DNA of 64,000 nucleotides from Pseudomonas coleopterorum (GCF_900105555.1 NZ_FNTZ01000001.1:248001-312000); one strand, 5' to 3'; counted from the stretch's first letter, positions 47,803 through 58,829 are shown. Numbers and translations: made by a program. The notes: generated by a model not told the origin, from the sequence alone.

Positions 47803-49410
47803 CTATCGGCGCACGACCAGGTACAAGCCCGATGCCAGCATCAACCAGGCCGGCCAAGCCTGCACACTGTCCAGGGCAATGCCGGAGACGGCGGTCACTG
47901 TCCCGCCCACCAACAAGGCACCGCCGAGCAGCCGCAGGGCCCACCGATCATGGCGTTGCTCCCAGGGCGGTGGTGGATCCTTGCGATGAGGCTGAGACAT
48001 CCGTTCGAGTAGATCGCGGGTCATGTTGGCCAGATGCGGCAATTGCTCGACCTGCGATTGAACATTCTGAAACAAAGATTTCGGACTGACCCGCTCGCGC
48101 ATCCAGCGTTCGAGGAACGGCTGGGCGGTGCTCCACAGGTCCAGGTCCGGGTACAGCTGGCGGCCCAGGCCTTCGATATTGAGCAAGGTCTTCTGCAACA
48201 GCACCAGTTGCGGCTGCACTTCCATGTTGAAGCGCCGCGCGGTCTGGAACAGACGCATCAACACCTGGCCGAAGGAAATGTCCTTGAGCGGCTTCTCGAA
48301 GATCGGCTCGCACACGGTACGGATGGCCGCTTCGAATTCGTTGAGCTTGGTTTCTGCCGGCACCCAACCCGAATCGATGTGCAATTGGGCGACGCGGCGG
48401 TAGTCGCGCTTGAAGAAGGCGAACAGATTGCGCGCCAGGTAATCCTGGTCTTCGGGGGTCAGGCTGCCGACGATGCCGCAGTCGATGGCGATGTAGCGTG
48501 GGCTCCAAGGCGCCACGGTACTGACGAAGATGTTGCCCGGGTGCATGTCGGCGTGGAAGAAGCTGTCGCGAAAGACCTGGGTGAAGAAAATCTCGACACC
48601 GCGCTCGGCCAGCAGCTTCATGTCGGTGCGCTGGTCGGCCAGGGCGGCCATGTCGGTGACCTGCACGCCGTAGATGCGCTCCATCACCAGCACCTTGGGC
48701 CGGCACCAGTCCCAGTACACCTGGGGCACGTAGAGCAGATCCGAATCTTCGAAGTTGCGTCGTAGCTGGCTGGAGTTGGCCGCCTCGCGCAGCAGGTCGA
48801 GCTCGTCGTAGATAGTCCGCTCGTAGTCGGCGACCACGTCCACCGGGTGCAGCAGGCGGGCGTCGGCCGACAGTCGCTCGGCCTGGCGGGCCAGCAGGAA
48901 CAGCCAGGCCAGATCCTGGCCGATGACCGATCTGAGCCCTGGGCGGATGACCTTGACCACCACCTCTTCGCCGGTCTTGAGCCGCGCGGCGTGCACCTGG
49001 GCCACCGAAGCCGAAGCCAGCGGCTCGACGTCGAAGCGACTGAACACGTCGGTGATCTTCGCCCCCAACTGCTGCTCGATCAGGGCCATGGCCTGCTTGG
49101 GATCGAACGGCGGTACGCGGTCCTGCAGCAGCATCAGCTCATCGGCGATGTCTTCGGGCAGCAGGTCGCGGCGGGTGGAGAGGATCTGCCCGAACTTGAT
49201 GAAGATCGGCCCCAGGTCCTGCAACGCCAGGCGCAGGCGCGCACCGCGGTTGAGCTCCTGGCGGCTGCGCGGCAGCCAGCGCCAGGGCATGGCGAAACGG
49301 GTGATCTTCAGCCACCACGGCAGTGGCAGCGCGAACATCAGGTCATCGAGGCGGTAGCGGATCACGACGCGCTGGATGCGCAACAGACGGCGGACGGCAA
49401 GCAGCTTCAT
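47803..49410 (-). CDS. ubiB: ubiquinone biosynthesis regulatory ATPase UbiB
   Basis: A 535-residue member of the atypical kinase ABC1/ADCK family required for ubiquinone synthesis. The hallmark KxGQ block is [18 protein letters not shown]; the Ala-rich nucleotide loop is [11 protein letters not shown]; the catalytic region reads [13 protein letters not shown] and [11 protein letters not shown]. Two C-terminal membrane helices anchor it. The start overlaps the ubiJ stop in ATGA, making a ubiE-ubiJ-ubiB operon. Confidence 0.96.
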   Translation of the reverse strand: MKLLAVRRLLRIQRVVIRYRLDDLMFALPLPWWLKITRFAMPWRWLPRSRQELNRGARLRLALQDLGPIFIKFGQILSTRRDLLPEDIADELMLLQDRVPPFDPKQAMALIEQQLGAKITDVFSRFDVEPLASASVAQVHAARLKTGEEVVVKVIRPGLRSVIGQDLAWLFLLARQAERLSADARLLHPVDVVADYERTIYDELDLLREAANSSQLRRNFEDSDLLYVPQVYWDWCRPKVLVMERIYGVQVTDMAALADQRTDMKLLAERGVEIFFTQVFRDSFFHADMHPGNIFVSTVAPWSPRYIAIDCGIVGSLTPEDQDYLARNLFAFFKRDYRRVAQLHIDSGWVPAETKLNEFEAAIRTVCEPIFEKPLKDISFGQVLMRLFQTARRFNMEVQPQLVLLQKTLLNIEGLGRQLYPDLDLWSTAQPFLERWMRERVSPKSLFQNVQSQVEQLPHLANMTRDLLERMSQPHRKDPPPPWEQRHDRWALRLLGGALLVGGTVTAVSGIALDSVQAWPAWLMLASGLYLVVRR

Positions 49411-50030
49411 GCGTTATCGCTGGAGTTGTGGGATCGGGCGAGGCGCTCAATACGCGCCTCGAGGCGTTCGACATCGACTTTCAAAGCATCCAGCTCATTG
49501 AAACGGGCCTGGGCTTCCTGCTCGCCTACCAGAGTACGCGCTTCCTCGGCCAGGTATTCGCCCAAATTCTGGGTCGCCGTGGCCAGACCTTCACGGGTCC
49601 AGCCCGTGCGGCTGCGCAGGTGCCCGGCCAGCAACGAGGTCGGCACCGGGCCAAGCCAGCGTGAGACTTCGTATTCCCAGTCCAGTTCAAGGTCCTGCAG
49701 CACCTTCACCAGCTCGAGCAGGGCAGCGCTGTCGCCGTCCAGATCGACCTGGGGGCTGTGCAGCACGGCGGTCTTGTCCTTGCGCAGCGCCAACTGCACG
49801 AGACTGGCGGCCGGCGCCCGCAAGGTGCAGTCGGCCGGCGTGGCCCATTGCTGGGCCAGCATCAGGCCATTGGCGCTGGGCAGGACGTAGAGCGTAAAGG
49901 AAGGCTGGCGGCCCTGGATGGCAATCACCTTGCCATGCAGGTGCGCCAGGCGCGGCAGCGCCGTGGCGTCCAGACGCAGCACACGGTTGAGGCCGTGTTC
50001 GACACTGGCGATCAGGCCGCCGAGCAACAT
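49407..50030 (-). CDS. ubiJ: ubiquinone biosynthesis accessory factor UbiJ (SCP2 domain)
   Basis: A 207-residue accessory protein that binds lipid intermediates and, with UbiK, organises the ubiquinone-synthesis complex. The SCP2-like domain fills about 15-120 ([43 protein letters not shown]); a C-terminal coiled coil follows ([19 protein letters not shown]). ATG 50030 overlaps the ubiE stop in ATGA; the much longer frame upstream only runs antisense-like through ubiE. Less conserved than its neighbours but identified by position and domain. Confidence 0.92.
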   Translation of the reverse strand: MLLGGLIASVEHGLNRVLRLDATALPRLAHLHGKVIAIQGRQPSFTLYVLPSANGLMLAQQWATPADCTLRAPAASLVQLALRKDKTAVLHSPQVDLDGDSAALLELVKVLQDLELDWEYEVSRWLGPVPTSLLAGHLRSRTGWTREGLATATQNLGEYLAEEARTLVGEQEAQARFNELDALKVDVERLEARIERLARSHNSSDNA

Positions 50031-50800
50031 CAGGGCTTGATCCCGCGGTGCAGCGCGACGATGCCGCTGGTCATGTTGTGGTAGGTGACGCGGTCGAAAC
50101 CGGCCTGCACCATCATGGCCTTGAGGGTTTCCTGATCGGGGTGCATGCGGATCGACTCGGCGAGGTAGCGGTAGCTTTCCGAATCGTTGGTGATCAGTTT
50201 GCCGGCCAGCGGCATGAACGCGAACGAATAGGCGTCGTAGACCTTGGACATCAGCTTGTTGGTGGGCTTGGAGAACTCCAGCACCAGCAGGCGACCGCCC
50301 GGCTTGAGCACACGCAGCATGGAGGCGATGGCCGCTTCCTTGTGCGTGACGTTGCGCAGACCGAAGGCGATGGTCACGCAATCGAAGTGATTGTCGGGGA
50401 ACGGCAGCTTTTCGGCGTCGGCCTGGACGAACTCGATATTGCCGGCCACGCCACGGTCGAGCAGCCGGTCGCGACCGACCTTGAGCATGGAGGCATTGAT
50501 GTCGGCCAGTACGACCTGACCGGTCGGCCCGACCAGATCGGAGAACTTGCGTGCCAGATCGCCCGTACCGCCAGCGATGTCCAGCACCCGGTTACCCACG
50601 CGCACGCCGGACAGTTCGATGGTGAAGCGCTTCCACAACCGGTGCATGCCGCCGGACAGCACGTCGTTCATCAAGTCGTACTTGGCCGCTACCGAGTGGA
50701 ACACCTCGGCGACCTTTTCGGCTTTCTGGCTTTCCGGTACGTGCTTGTAGCCGAAGTGAGTGGTGGGTTCGGCATCGCCGCCTTTGCGCTGATCATTCAT
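50030..50800 (-). CDS. ubiE: ubiquinone/menaquinone C-methyltransferase UbiE
   Basis: A 256-residue S-adenosylmethionine-dependent methyltransferase acting in quinone synthesis. Conserved: [24 protein letters not shown], motif [13 protein letters not shown], and the family blocks [13 protein letters not shown] and [23 protein letters not shown] 50800 gives the conserved MNDQRKG start. First gene of the leftward ubiE-J-B run; divergent from the PHA-granule regulator-like gene. Confidence 0.97.
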   Translation of the reverse strand: MNDQRKGGDAEPTTHFGYKHVPESQKAEKVAEVFHSVAAKYDLMNDVLSGGMHRLWKRFTIELSGVRVGNRVLDIAGGTGDLARKFSDLVGPTGQVVLADINASMLKVGRDRLLDRGVAGNIEFVQADAEKLPFPDNHFDCVTIAFGLRNVTHKEAAIASMLRVLKPGGRLLVLEFSKPTNKLMSKVYDAYSFAFMPLAGKLITNDSESYRYLAESIRMHPDQETLKAMMVQAGFDRVTYHNMTSGIVALHRGIKP

Positions 50801-50927
50801 ATCGCTGTCACCAGGAAAAATTACGCACCATTCTAAGCCGCACAAGGGCGCTTTGTCTTGGCGCGATGGATTGCCAGGGCATCCGCGTTAAACTGTGCGC
50901 CATTGAACCCATTACCCGGAGTCCCCG

Positions 50928-51206
50928 ATGACCCAGATCAACGTCGAACGCAAACACAATCTGGGCCGCGATGCGGCTCGGCAGAAGGCTGAAGTGGTGG
51001 TGCAGAAGCTGATCGACCGCTATGACGTGCAGGCCACCTGGCAGGGCGATACGGTGGCGGTCAAGCGCAGCGGCGCGCAGGGGACCGTGCAGATCGACGA
51101 CGAAGCGATTCGAATCGACCTGAAGCTGGGCATGATGCTGGCGATGATGAGCGGTACGATCCAGAGCGAGATCGAAAAGGCGTTGGACAAGGCCCTGGCG
51201 GCCTAG
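50928..51206 (+). CDS. polyhydroxyalkanoic acid system family protein (PHA granule regulator-like)
   Basis: A 92-residue protein matching the small PHA_gran_rgn family: IDRYDVQATWQGDTVAVKRSGAQGTVQID, IDLKLGMMLAMMSGTIQSEIEKAL. In other pseudomonads this gene lies beside phaI and phaF at the edge of the medium-chain PHA cluster. Here the PHA genes are absent and the stop codon shares CTAG with the convergent DUF971 gene. Function is unproven. An ATG with GGAGT upstream supports the start. Confidence 0.85.
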   Translation: MTQINVERKHNLGRDAARQKAEVVVQKLIDRYDVQATWQGDTVAVKRSGAQGTVQIDDEAIRIDLKLGMMLAMMSGTIQSEIEKALDKALAA

Positions 51207-51580
51207 AGCATCAACCTCACCACGGATTCGGCGGGGTCGCGGGATTTGCCGGCGGCGCGCAACTGTTCCAGGTAGTCGGCCCAGAGCTGCTCCTGGCGCA
51301 GCGCCAACTGGTACAGGTAGTCCCAGGTGAACAGGCCGCTGTCATGGCCGTCGTCGAAAGTCAGCTTCAGGGCGTACTGGCCAGCCGGTTCCACCTTGGT
51401 CAGGCCGACCCCCAGTTTACCTACCTGCAGAATCGGCTTGCCGTGGCCCTGGACCTCGGCGGACGGCGAGTGCACGCGCAGGAACTCGGCGGGCAGGTGG
51501 AACACCTCGTCGGGGCCATACGTCAGGCTCAGGGTCTTGGAGGCCTTGTGCAGGTTGATGGCACTCGGGATTTTGCTCAT
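51203..51580 (-). CDS. DUF971 domain protein (gamma-butyrobetaine hydroxylase-like N-terminal domain)
   Basis: A 125-residue protein with the DUF971 fold: PSAINLHKASKTLSLTYGPDE, LPAEFLRVHSPSAEVQGHG, LTFDDGHDSGLFTWDYLYQLAL. Known relatives are N-terminal zinc-binding modules, but this one lacks the cysteines typical of that zinc site. In pseudomonads it lies between hslU and phaC1. Function unknown. Confidence 0.85.
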   Translation of the reverse strand: MSKIPSAINLHKASKTLSLTYGPDEVFHLPAEFLRVHSPSAEVQGHGKPILQVGKLGVGLTKVEPAGQYALKLTFDDGHDSGLFTWDYLYQLALRQEQLWADYLEQLRAAGKSRDPAESVVRLML

Positions 51581-51665
51581 GGTCGACTCTCGCAGGCGCG
51601 GGGAGCAGCGTGTCAGTCAGAGCGCGGAGCGGCTGTGAAGGCCGCTCCGCGCATGACAGGCCGTA

Positions 51666-53003
51666 TTACAGAATGTAGCGCGACAGGTCTTCGTTCTGCG
51701 CCAGCTCGCCCAGATGGCTGTTCACATACTCGGCATCGATCTGGATCGGCGCTTCGCTGTGCGCGGCAGCCATGTCACCGGCGCTGAACGAGACTTCCTC
51801 CAGCAACCGCTCCAGCAGCGTGTGCAGGCGACGGGCACCGATGTTCTCGGTCTTTTCGTTGACCTGCCAGGCGATCTCGGCCAGGCGCTTGATGCCTTCG
51901 GGCACGAACTCGATGTTCAAGCCTTCGGTCTTCAGCAACTCGCGATACTGTTCGGTCAGCGACGCATGGGGCTCGCTCAGGATGCGCTCGAAATCCTGCG
52001 GGCTCAATGCCTTGAGTTCGACGCGAATCGGCAGGCGACCCTGCAGCTCGGGCACCAGATCGCTCGGCTTGCTCAGGTGGAAGGCGCCCGAAGCGATGAA
52101 CAGGATGTGGTCGGTCTTGACCATGCCCAGCTTGGTGTTGACCGTGCAGCCTTCGATCAACGGCAGCAGGTCGCGCTGCACGCCTTCACGGGACACGTCG
52201 GCGCCACCCACGTTGCCGCGCTTGGCCACCTTGTCGATTTCATCGATGAAGACAATACCGTGCTGCTCGACCGCTTCCAGCGCCTTGGCCTTGAGCTCTT
52301 CTTCATTGACCAGACGACCGGCCTCTTCGTCGCGGACCATTTTCAGCGCGTCCTTGACCTTGAGCTTGCGGCTTTTCTTCTTGCCCTTGCCCATGTTGGC
52401 GAACAGGCTCTGCAGCTGATTGGTCATTTCTTCCATGCCGGGAGGGGCAGAGATGTCCACGCCGCCCATCTGCTCGGCCACTTCGATCTCGATTTCCTTT
52501 TCGTCCAGCTGGCCTTCGCGCAAGCGCTTGCGGAACAGCTGGCGGGTGTTCGAATCGTTGCTCACCGGCTCTTCGTTGAAGCCTGCACGGGCAGCAGGCA
52601 ACAGCGCGTCGAGAATACGCTCTTCGGCTGCGTCTTCGGCACGATGGCGGACCTTGACCATTTCCTGCTCACGCAGCAGCTTGATGGCCGCATCGGCCAA
52701 GTCGCGGATGATCGATTCGACATCGCGGCCCACGTAGCCGACTTCAGTAAACTTGGTCGCTTCGACCTTGATGAACGGCGCATTGGCGAGCTTGGCCAGG
52801 CGACGGGCGATTTCAGTTTTGCCGACGCCGGTCGGGCCGATCATCAGGATGTTCTTGGGCGTCACTTCGATGCGCAGCTCTTCGGGCAGCTGCATGCGCC
52901 GCCAGCGGTTGCGCAGGGCAATGGCGACGGCGCGTTTGGCATCGTCCTGGCCAATGATATGGCGATTGAGTTCGTGGACGATTTCGCGGGGGGTCATGGA
53001 CAT
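51666..53003 (-). CDS. hslU: HslUV protease ATPase subunit HslU
   Basis: A 445-residue AAA+ unfoldase. Start block [31 protein letters not shown], Walker [10 protein letters not shown], the GYVGRD pore loop, Walker B IVFIDEID, and a sensor-2 region near the end; the C-terminal YIL docks into HslV. An I domain lies in the middle third. It follows hslV by 74 bases on the same strand. Confidence 0.97.
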   Translation of the reverse strand: MSMTPREIVHELNRHIIGQDDAKRAVAIALRNRWRRMQLPEELRIEVTPKNILMIGPTGVGKTEIARRLAKLANAPFIKVEATKFTEVGYVGRDVESIIRDLADAAIKLLREQEMVKVRHRAEDAAEERILDALLPAARAGFNEEPVSNDSNTRQLFRKRLREGQLDEKEIEIEVAEQMGGVDISAPPGMEEMTNQLQSLFANMGKGKKKSRKLKVKDALKMVRDEEAGRLVNEEELKAKALEAVEQHGIVFIDEIDKVAKRGNVGGADVSREGVQRDLLPLIEGCTVNTKLGMVKTDHILFIASGAFHLSKPSDLVPELQGRLPIRVELKALSPQDFERILSEPHASLTEQYRELLKTEGLNIEFVPEGIKRLAEIAWQVNEKTENIGARRLHTLLERLLEEVSFSAGDMAAAHSEAPIQIDAEYVNSHLGELAQNEDLSRYIL

Positions 53004-53077
53004 GGTGTGTTCCGGACTCGAAGGTTCAGTGCGCGTGGTCTTCTATGAAGATCATCCCAGGTGGGCGCGGCGACTGA

Positions 53078-53608
53078 TCACTGGGCGAGATCCTGCTCCT
53101 CGATGGTCATGTTGTGATTGGTGAACACGCAGATGTCGCCAGCGATGCCCAGGGCGGTCTCGACGATTTCACGGGCGCCCAGCTCGGTCTTCTTCAGCAG
53201 TGCGCTGGCAGCGGCTTGCGCGAAGGCGCCGCCGGAGCCCATGGCGATCAGCCCGTCTTCGGGTTCGACGACGTCACCGTTGCCGGTGATGATCAAGGAC
53301 GCATCCTTGTTGGCCACGGCCAGCATTGCTTCCAGGCGGCTCAGCGAGCGGTCGGTACGCCACTCCTTGGCCAGCTCCACGGCGGCACGGACCAGATGGC
53401 CCTGGTGTTTCTCGAGTTGACCTTCGAAACGTTCGAAGAGGGTGAAGGCGTCGGCGGTGGCACCGGCAAAGCCGGCGATGACCTGACCGTGGTACAGGCG
53501 CCGGACTTTCTTGGCGTTGCCTTTCATCACGGTATTGCCGAGGGAAACCTGGCCGTCGCCGCCCATGACGACTTTGCCATGACGGCGGACTGAAACGATG
53601 GTGGTCAA
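53078..53608 (-). CDS. hslV: HslUV protease catalytic subunit HslV
   Basis: A 176-residue threonine protease. The start must place Thr right after the initiator, because the mature enzyme uses Thr1 as nucleophile; the sequence TTG ACC ACC ATC gives [19 protein letters not shown], so TTG 53608 is the start although an in-frame ATG exists five codons earlier. GGAGA lies upstream. Conserved [21 protein letters not shown] and [12 protein letters not shown] follow. Pairs with hslU in heat-shock proteolysis. Confidence 0.96.
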   Translation of the reverse strand: MTTIVSVRRHGKVVMGGDGQVSLGNTVMKGNAKKVRRLYHGQVIAGFAGATADAFTLFERFEGQLEKHQGHLVRAAVELAKEWRTDRSLSRLEAMLAVANKDASLIITGNGDVVEPEDGLIAMGSGGAFAQAAASALLKKTELGAREIVETALGIAGDICVFTNHNMTIEEQDLAQ

Positions 53609-53742
53609 GGGGAGAGTCTCCACGCAGCGGGGCGAAAATGCCCTGATGGAAACGGATATGGGGGTGGGTGAGGGGATTTCAACCTTTGCGGGTTGTGGGG
53701 TGCGTGGAGACAGCTTGCGGCGTATCAGGAAATTTGCGGTGG

Positions 53743-53858
53743 GTCCTTCGCGGGCAGAGGGCTCGCCGCCCGCCCCGCTCCCACAGATGCTGCGCGCGCC
53801 TGTGAGCGCGGGCTGTGTGGGAGCGGGGCGGGCGGCGAGCCCTCTGCCCGCGAAGGAC
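53743..53858. repeat. REP doublet with perfect 43-bp arms
   Basis: Arms 53743-53785 and 53816-53858 are exact complements; the left begins GTCCTTCGCGGGCAGAGGGC and includes an unusual extension CTCGCCGCCCGCCCCGC. A 30-base loop contains GCGCGC-type palindromes. It sits between the SPOR gene stop and hslV; nothing else is seen in this gap. Confidence 0.92.
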
Positions 53859-53877
53859 GCCCCGCCGATGCATGCAC

Positions 53878-54567
53878 TTACTGCCGAATCTGCCTTTGCT
53901 GCAACAGCAGGTTACTAAATCCACTGCCCGCCAGTTGCTTCTGCGCCACGGTCAGTTGCTCGCGGTTGCTGAACGGACCCACCAGCACCCGGTACCAGGT
54001 GTCCTCCTTGACCGTCCCGGACTCGACGTTCACCGACTGCCCCAGCAGGATGATCTGCGCCCGCACCCGGTCGGCGTCCGCCTGCTTGCGGAACGAACCG
54101 GCCTGCAAATAGAACTGGGTGGTCGCTGCGGGCTTGATCACGGGTGGGGCCGGCGGCGGAGTCGCACCGCTGAGCGCCGCCTGGGCGCGTGCCGTATCGA
54201 TCTTGGCCGCTTCGGCTGGCGTGACGGGGGCCTGGGCCGGAATCGGTGGTGTCTTCTCGGGAACCGCCTCGGGCGGCACGATGACCTCCGATTCCGGCAG
54301 CAGGGTGTAGAAGTCGTACTTGGGCTTGACCGGTGCCTGAGGGCTGGGCGGGGTCTTGTTCGCCTCGGCGATCTTCTCTGCCTTCGCCTGCTCGGCCTTG
54401 ACGCGCTTCACGTCGCCGTTGCCCGGCTCCAGCTTCATCAGGAACACCACGAACGCGCCCACGCTCAGGCCGATCGCCAGCCACAGCCAGCCTGGGATGG
54501 GCTTCTTGGCAGGTGCGGAATTGCGGCTGGCGCCACGTTTGGGTGCAGGTTTCTTCTTGGCAGCCAA
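53878..54567 (-). CDS. FtsN-like SPOR-domain protein
   Basis: A 229-residue bitopic protein: basic N-terminus ([12 protein letters not shown]), membrane helix at about 25-43 ([21 protein letters not shown]), a Pro/Ala-rich periplasmic linker and a C-terminal SPOR domain ([20 protein letters not shown] through [19 protein letters not shown]) that binds denuded glycan at the septum. The start is TTG 54567, one base before the argS stop region, giving MAAKKK; no ATG is better placed. Coupled to argS. FtsN role is inferred from topology. Confidence 0.88.
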   Translation of the reverse strand: MAAKKKPAPKRGASRNSAPAKKPIPGWLWLAIGLSVGAFVVFLMKLEPGNGDVKRVKAEQAKAEKIAEANKTPPSPQAPVKPKYDFYTLLPESEVIVPPEAVPEKTPPIPAQAPVTPAEAAKIDTARAQAALSGATPPPAPPVIKPAATTQFYLQAGSFRKQADADRVRAQIILLGQSVNVESGTVKEDTWYRVLVGPFSNREQLTVAQKQLAGSGFSNLLLQQRQIRQ

Positions 54568-54568
54568 C

Positions 54569-56305
54569 TTACATACGCTCCAGTGTTTCCAGGCCCAACA
54601 GAGCCAATCCTTGCTTGAGGGTGCGGCCGGTCAGCGCCGCCAGGCGCAGGCGGCTTTGTTGCTGAGCGGGGTTTTCGGCCGCCAGGATCGGGCAGTTCTC
54701 ATAGAAGCTGGAGAACAGCCCGGCCACATCGTACAGGTAAGTGCACAGCACATGGGGCGTGCCTTTCTCACCGACGGTGTTCAGCACTTCGGCGAATTGC
54801 GCCAGCTTGGCCGCCAATTCCTTCTCATGTTCGGCTTCCAGCACGATCTGGCCTTCGACGTCCGCGAAATCCTTGCCCAGCTTGCGGAACACGCCAGCCA
54901 CGCGGGTGTAGGCGTAGAGCACGTACGGTGCGGTATTGCCTTCGAAGTTGAGCATCAGGTCGAAGTTGAAGCTGTAGTCGCTGGTGCGATGCTTGGACAG
55001 GTCGGCATATTTCACCGCGCCGATCCCCACGGCCTTGGCGATCACCCGCAGGTCAGCCTCGGCGACCTCGGGGTTCTTTTCCTTGACCAGGGTGTAGGCG
55101 CGCTGCTCGGCTTCGTCGAGCAGGTCGACCAGCTTCACGGTGCCGCCGTCGCGGGTCTTGAACGGGCGGCCATCGGCGCCGTTCATGGTGCCGAAGCCCA
55201 TGTGCTCGGGCTGCATGCCATTGCTGATGAAACCGGCGCGCCGCGCCACCTCGAACACCTGCTGGAAGTGCAGGGCCTGACGCTGATCGACGAAGTACAG
55301 CGCGCGGTCGGCCTTGAGCACGTTGCTGCGATAGCGCAGCGCAGCCAGGTCGGTGGTGGCATACAGATAGCCGCCACCGGCCTTCTGCACGATCACCGGC
55401 AGTGGGGTGCCTTCGGCGGTCTTGAATTCTTCGAGGAACACGCACTGCGCGCCGTTGCTTTCCACCAGCAGGCCCTTGGCGCGCAGGTCGGCGACCACGT
55501 TGGCCAGGTCGTCGTTGTAGGCGCTTTCGCCCATCACGTCGGCCGGGGTCAGCTTGACGTTCAAGCGCTCGTAGGTGCTCTGGCAGTGGGACAGGGAGAT
55601 TTCGTTGAAGCGCTTCCACAGCGCCAGACACTCGGCGTCGCCGGCCTGCAGCTTGACCACCAGACCGCGGGCACGCTCGGCGAACTCCTCGGACTCGTCG
55701 AAACGCTGCTTGGCTGCGCGATAGAAATTCTCCAGGTCGGAGAGTTCGTCGCTGGTAGCGGGTTTTTCCTGCAGGTAGGCGAGCAGCATGCCGAACTGCG
55801 TGCCCCAGTCACCGACGTGGTTCTGGCGGATCACGGTGTCGCCGAGGAACTCCAGCACATTGGCCACGCCATCGCCGATTATCGTCGAGCGCAAGTGGCC
55901 CACGTGCATTTCCTTGGCCAGGTTGGGTGCCGACAGATCGACCACCACGCGCTGCGCCGGGCCGGCCTTGCGCACGCCGATGTGGGCATCGGCCAGTGCA
56001 GCATCCAGGCGCGCGGCGAGGGCGGCACTGTTCTGGAAGAAGTTGAGGAAGCCGGGACCGGCGATCTCGACCTTGCTCACTCCCTCATCGGCCGGCAGCG
56101 CGGCAATCAGCTTTTCTGCCAGGTCACGTGGCTTCATGCCGGCAGGCTTGGCCAGCATCATGGCGATGTTGCTGGCGAAATCGCCGTTCTTCTTGTCTCG
56201 CGAGTTTTCCACCTGGATTGCCGGCGTCAGACCTTCTGGCAGCACACCTTCGGCGACGAGGTGGGTCAGGGCTTGTTGAATCAGCTGGCGAATGGTGTCT
56301 TTCAT
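54569..56305 (-). CDS. argS: arginyl-tRNA synthetase
   Basis: A 578-residue class I synthetase. The N-terminal Add1 domain precedes the HIGH-equivalent [12 protein letters not shown]; the signature [17 protein letters not shown] is complete. The region [24 protein letters not shown] stands in for the KMSKS loop, as in most ArgS proteins. The C-terminal anticodon-binding DALR domain includes [23 protein letters not shown] 56305. It is between priA and the SPOR gene; the gap to priA carries a solitary REP. Confidence 0.96.
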   Translation of the reverse strand: MKDTIRQLIQQALTHLVAEGVLPEGLTPAIQVENSRDKKNGDFASNIAMMLAKPAGMKPRDLAEKLIAALPADEGVSKVEIAGPGFLNFFQNSAALAARLDAALADAHIGVRKAGPAQRVVVDLSAPNLAKEMHVGHLRSTIIGDGVANVLEFLGDTVIRQNHVGDWGTQFGMLLAYLQEKPATSDELSDLENFYRAAKQRFDESEEFAERARGLVVKLQAGDAECLALWKRFNEISLSHCQSTYERLNVKLTPADVMGESAYNDDLANVVADLRAKGLLVESNGAQCVFLEEFKTAEGTPLPVIVQKAGGGYLYATTDLAALRYRSNVLKADRALYFVDQRQALHFQQVFEVARRAGFISNGMQPEHMGFGTMNGADGRPFKTRDGGTVKLVDLLDEAEQRAYTLVKEKNPEVAEADLRVIAKAVGIGAVKYADLSKHRTSDYSFNFDLMLNFEGNTAPYVLYAYTRVAGVFRKLGKDFADVEGQIVLEAEHEKELAAKLAQFAEVLNTVGEKGTPHVLCTYLYDVAGLFSSFYENCPILAAENPAQQQSRLRLAALTGRTLKQGLALLGLETLERM

Positions 56306-56420
56306 GGGGTTCTCGGTCGACCGCGGGTACGGCGGTGCTGGATGCGCGGGTGGAAAAACTGGGCATTATCCGGTTGTTGGCAGGGGTTGCCAACCCGCAA
56401 ATCCCCCCTGCAAGCCACCA

Positions 56421-56448
56421 CCCCTGCAGCAGCGGCGCAAGCCGCGTC
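56421..56448. repeat. solitary family A REP
   Basis: One copy of the family A sequence (CCCCTGCAGCAGCGGCGC, then AAGCCGCGTC), with CTGCAG in place of CTGTAG. No inverted partner is present, so this is half of a REPIN or a decayed one, between priA and argS. Confidence 0.75.
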
Positions 56449-56486
56449 AGCAGACGCCGCCGATCCTTGCCCCAAGCGCGCCTATC

Positions 56487-58706
56487 TCAATACAAATCCA
56501 CCGGGTCCACATCCAGCGACCAGCGCACCTGGCGCCCGCTCGGCAGTTGCTCCAGTTGCAGCATCCAGGAATTGAGCAAGCGGTGCAGCGGTGCTCGAAA
56601 CGTCGCCTGCACCAGCAACTGCGCCCGGTAACGTCCGGCGCGGCGTTCCATGGGGGCAGGCACCGGCCCCAGCAGTTCGAGGCCGCCCAGTGCCAGTTGC
56701 GCCACCAAGGCTTCGGCGGCGGCGCAGGCTTCGTCCAGAAAGGCTTCGGCCTGGCCCGGCTTGTGGGCCTCGGCGCGCAGCAGCGCCAGGTGCGCGAAGG
56801 GTGGCAGGCCGGCGGCGCGGCGTTCGGCCAGGGCCTGCTCGGCAAAGGCGAAGTAACCCTGCTCGGTCAATTGCACCAACAGCGGATGGTCGGCCAGGTG
56901 CGTCTGGATGATCACCTTGCCTGGCTCTTCGGCACGCCCGGCGCGGCCGGCCACCTGAACGATCAATTGCGCCATGCGCTCGCTGGCGCGGAAGTCACCG
57001 GAGAACAACCCACCGTCGGCATCAAGGATCGATACCAGGGTGACCCGCGGAAAGTGGTGCCCCTTGGCCAGCATCTGGGTGCCGATCAGGATGCACGGTT
57101 GGCCCTTCTGGATGGTCGCGAACAACTGGTTCATCGCGTCCTTGCGCGAGGTGCTGTCGCGGTCGACGCGCAGCACCGGGTAGTCCGGAAACAGGATCGC
57201 CAGGCGTTCCTCGGCGCGCTCGGTGCCGGCGCCCACCGGCCGCAGGTCCACCGTGCCGCACTTGGGGCACTGGCGCGGCACGCGTTCGACGTGGCCACAG
57301 TGATGGCAGCGCAGCTCGCTCGAGCGCTGGTGAACGGTCGTGCGCGCATCGCAGCGCGGGCACTCGGACAGCCAGCCGCAATCGTGGCACAGCAGGGTAG
57401 GGGCAAAGCCGCGGCGGTTGAGAAACACCAGCACCTGCTGGCCGTTGGCCAAGGTCTGGCCAATGGCCTGCTGCATCGGTCCGCTGATGCCGCTGTCCAG
57501 CGGTCGGCTCTTCACATCCAGGCGCAGGAACTTGGGCTGCTGGGCGCCGCCGGCGCGATGGTCGATGCGCAGCAGGCCGTAGCGACCGGTATAGGCGTTG
57601 TGCAGGCTTTCCAGGGACGGCGTTGCCGAGCCCAGGACAATGGGAATGTCTTCCTGGCTGGCGCGTACCAGCGCCAGGTCACGGGCGTGGTAGCGCAGGC
57701 CTTCCTGCTGTTTATAGGAACCGTCGTGTTCTTCGTCGATGATGATCAGCCCAGGGTTCTTCATGGGCGTGAACAGCGCCGAGCGGGTGCCGATGATGAT
57801 GTCGGCCTCGCCGTCGCGGGCGGCCAGCCAGGCGTCGAGACGGTCGCGGTCGTTGACCGCCGAATGCACCAGCGCGATGCGTGCGTTGAAGCGCTGTTCG
57901 AAGCGCGCCAGGGTCTGCGGTCCCAGGTTGATCTCCGGGATCAGCACCAGGGCCTGCTTGCCGGCCTCCAGGCATTCGTGAATCAGTTGCAGGTACACCT
58001 CGGTCTTGCCACTGCCGGTCACGCCCGCGAGGAGAAACGCGTGGAAGCCGCCCAGGCTGGCGCGGATCGCCTCGAAGGCGGCGCGTTGCTCTTCGTTGAG
58101 CGGCAGTTCCGGTTGCGCCAGCCAGTGTTCCGCGCGTGGGCCGGGGCCATGGCGACGCACTTCGACGCTGACCAGTTGCTTGGCCAGCAGCAGGTCGAGG
58201 CTGTCCTTGTTCAACTGCAGCTTGCTCAACAGCTGATGCGCCACGCCATGGGGATGCTGGGCCAGGGTCTTGAGCGCGTCGCGCTGCTTGGGCGCGCGGG
58301 CGATGCGCGGGTCGTCCAGGCGCGCATCGGCGGCGGCGTGCCAGAAGCGCTCCTGGCGGGCCTCGGCCGGTTCCCCCTGGCGCAGCAGCACAGGCAGTGC
58401 CCAACTGAGGGTGTCGCCCAGGCCGTGCTGATAGTACTGCGAGGTCCACAGGCACAGCTTGAACAGCGCCGGCGGCAGCGGGCTGACCGGATCGAGCAGG
58501 GCAATGGCCGGCTTGAGCTTGTCGGCCGGTACCTCGCTGTGGCTGACCACCTCGACCAGTATGCCGATCATCTCCCGCCGCCCGAACGGTACCCGCAGGC
58601 GCATGCCCGGGGTGAACACGGTCTGCGCCGTGTGGGCAGGCGCCTTGTAGTCGAACAGGCGTCGCAGCGGCGAGGGCAGGGCGAGGCGCAGGATGACGTC
58701 GGGCAC
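56487..58706 (-). CDS. priA: primosomal protein N' (replication restart helicase PriA)
   Basis: A 739-residue SF2 helicase that restarts stalled forks. N-terminal 3'-binding domain (LRLALPSPLRRLFDYKAP), Walker A GVTGSGKTE near residue 228, DEEH box IIIDEEHDGSYKQ near 322, and eight cysteines in two zinc sites between about 440 and 490 (CHDCGWLSECPRC; CHHCGHVERVPRQCPKC). GTG 58706 gives the family-typical start PDVILRLALPSP; an ATG 18 codons earlier is possible but adds unrelated residues. Confidence 0.96.
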   Translation of the reverse strand: MPDVILRLALPSPLRRLFDYKAPAHTAQTVFTPGMRLRVPFGRREMIGILVEVVSHSEVPADKLKPAIALLDPVSPLPPALFKLCLWTSQYYQHGLGDTLSWALPVLLRQGEPAEARQERFWHAAADARLDDPRIARAPKQRDALKTLAQHPHGVAHQLLSKLQLNKDSLDLLLAKQLVSVEVRRHGPGPRAEHWLAQPELPLNEEQRAAFEAIRASLGGFHAFLLAGVTGSGKTEVYLQLIHECLEAGKQALVLIPEINLGPQTLARFEQRFNARIALVHSAVNDRDRLDAWLAARDGEADIIIGTRSALFTPMKNPGLIIIDEEHDGSYKQQEGLRYHARDLALVRASQEDIPIVLGSATPSLESLHNAYTGRYGLLRIDHRAGGAQQPKFLRLDVKSRPLDSGISGPMQQAIGQTLANGQQVLVFLNRRGFAPTLLCHDCGWLSECPRCDARTTVHQRSSELRCHHCGHVERVPRQCPKCGTVDLRPVGAGTERAEERLAILFPDYPVLRVDRDSTSRKDAMNQLFATIQKGQPCILIGTQMLAKGHHFPRVTLVSILDADGGLFSGDFRASERMAQLIVQVAGRAGRAEEPGKVIIQTHLADHPLLVQLTEQGYFAFAEQALAERRAAGLPPFAHLALLRAEAHKPGQAEAFLDEACAAAEALVAQLALGGLELLGPVPAPMERRAGRYRAQLLVQATFRAPLHRLLNSWMLQLEQLPSGRQVRWSLDVDPVDLY

Positions 58707-58829
58707 GCGGGAATTCTCTTGAGTGGAGGCGACTGCAATCGTGGGCGGAGCCAGGGTCACGGCGGGTGACCGCGCTCGAAGGATTCGAGGTGCGCAGCCT
58801 AGCAGACGACGGTCGGCGCAAGCGACAAC

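Noticed and set aside
53598-53608. ATG five codons upstream as the hslV start
   Set aside because: It would add residues before the catalytic threonine; the TTG gives the conserved Thr-Thr-Ile-Val N-terminus after initiator removal.
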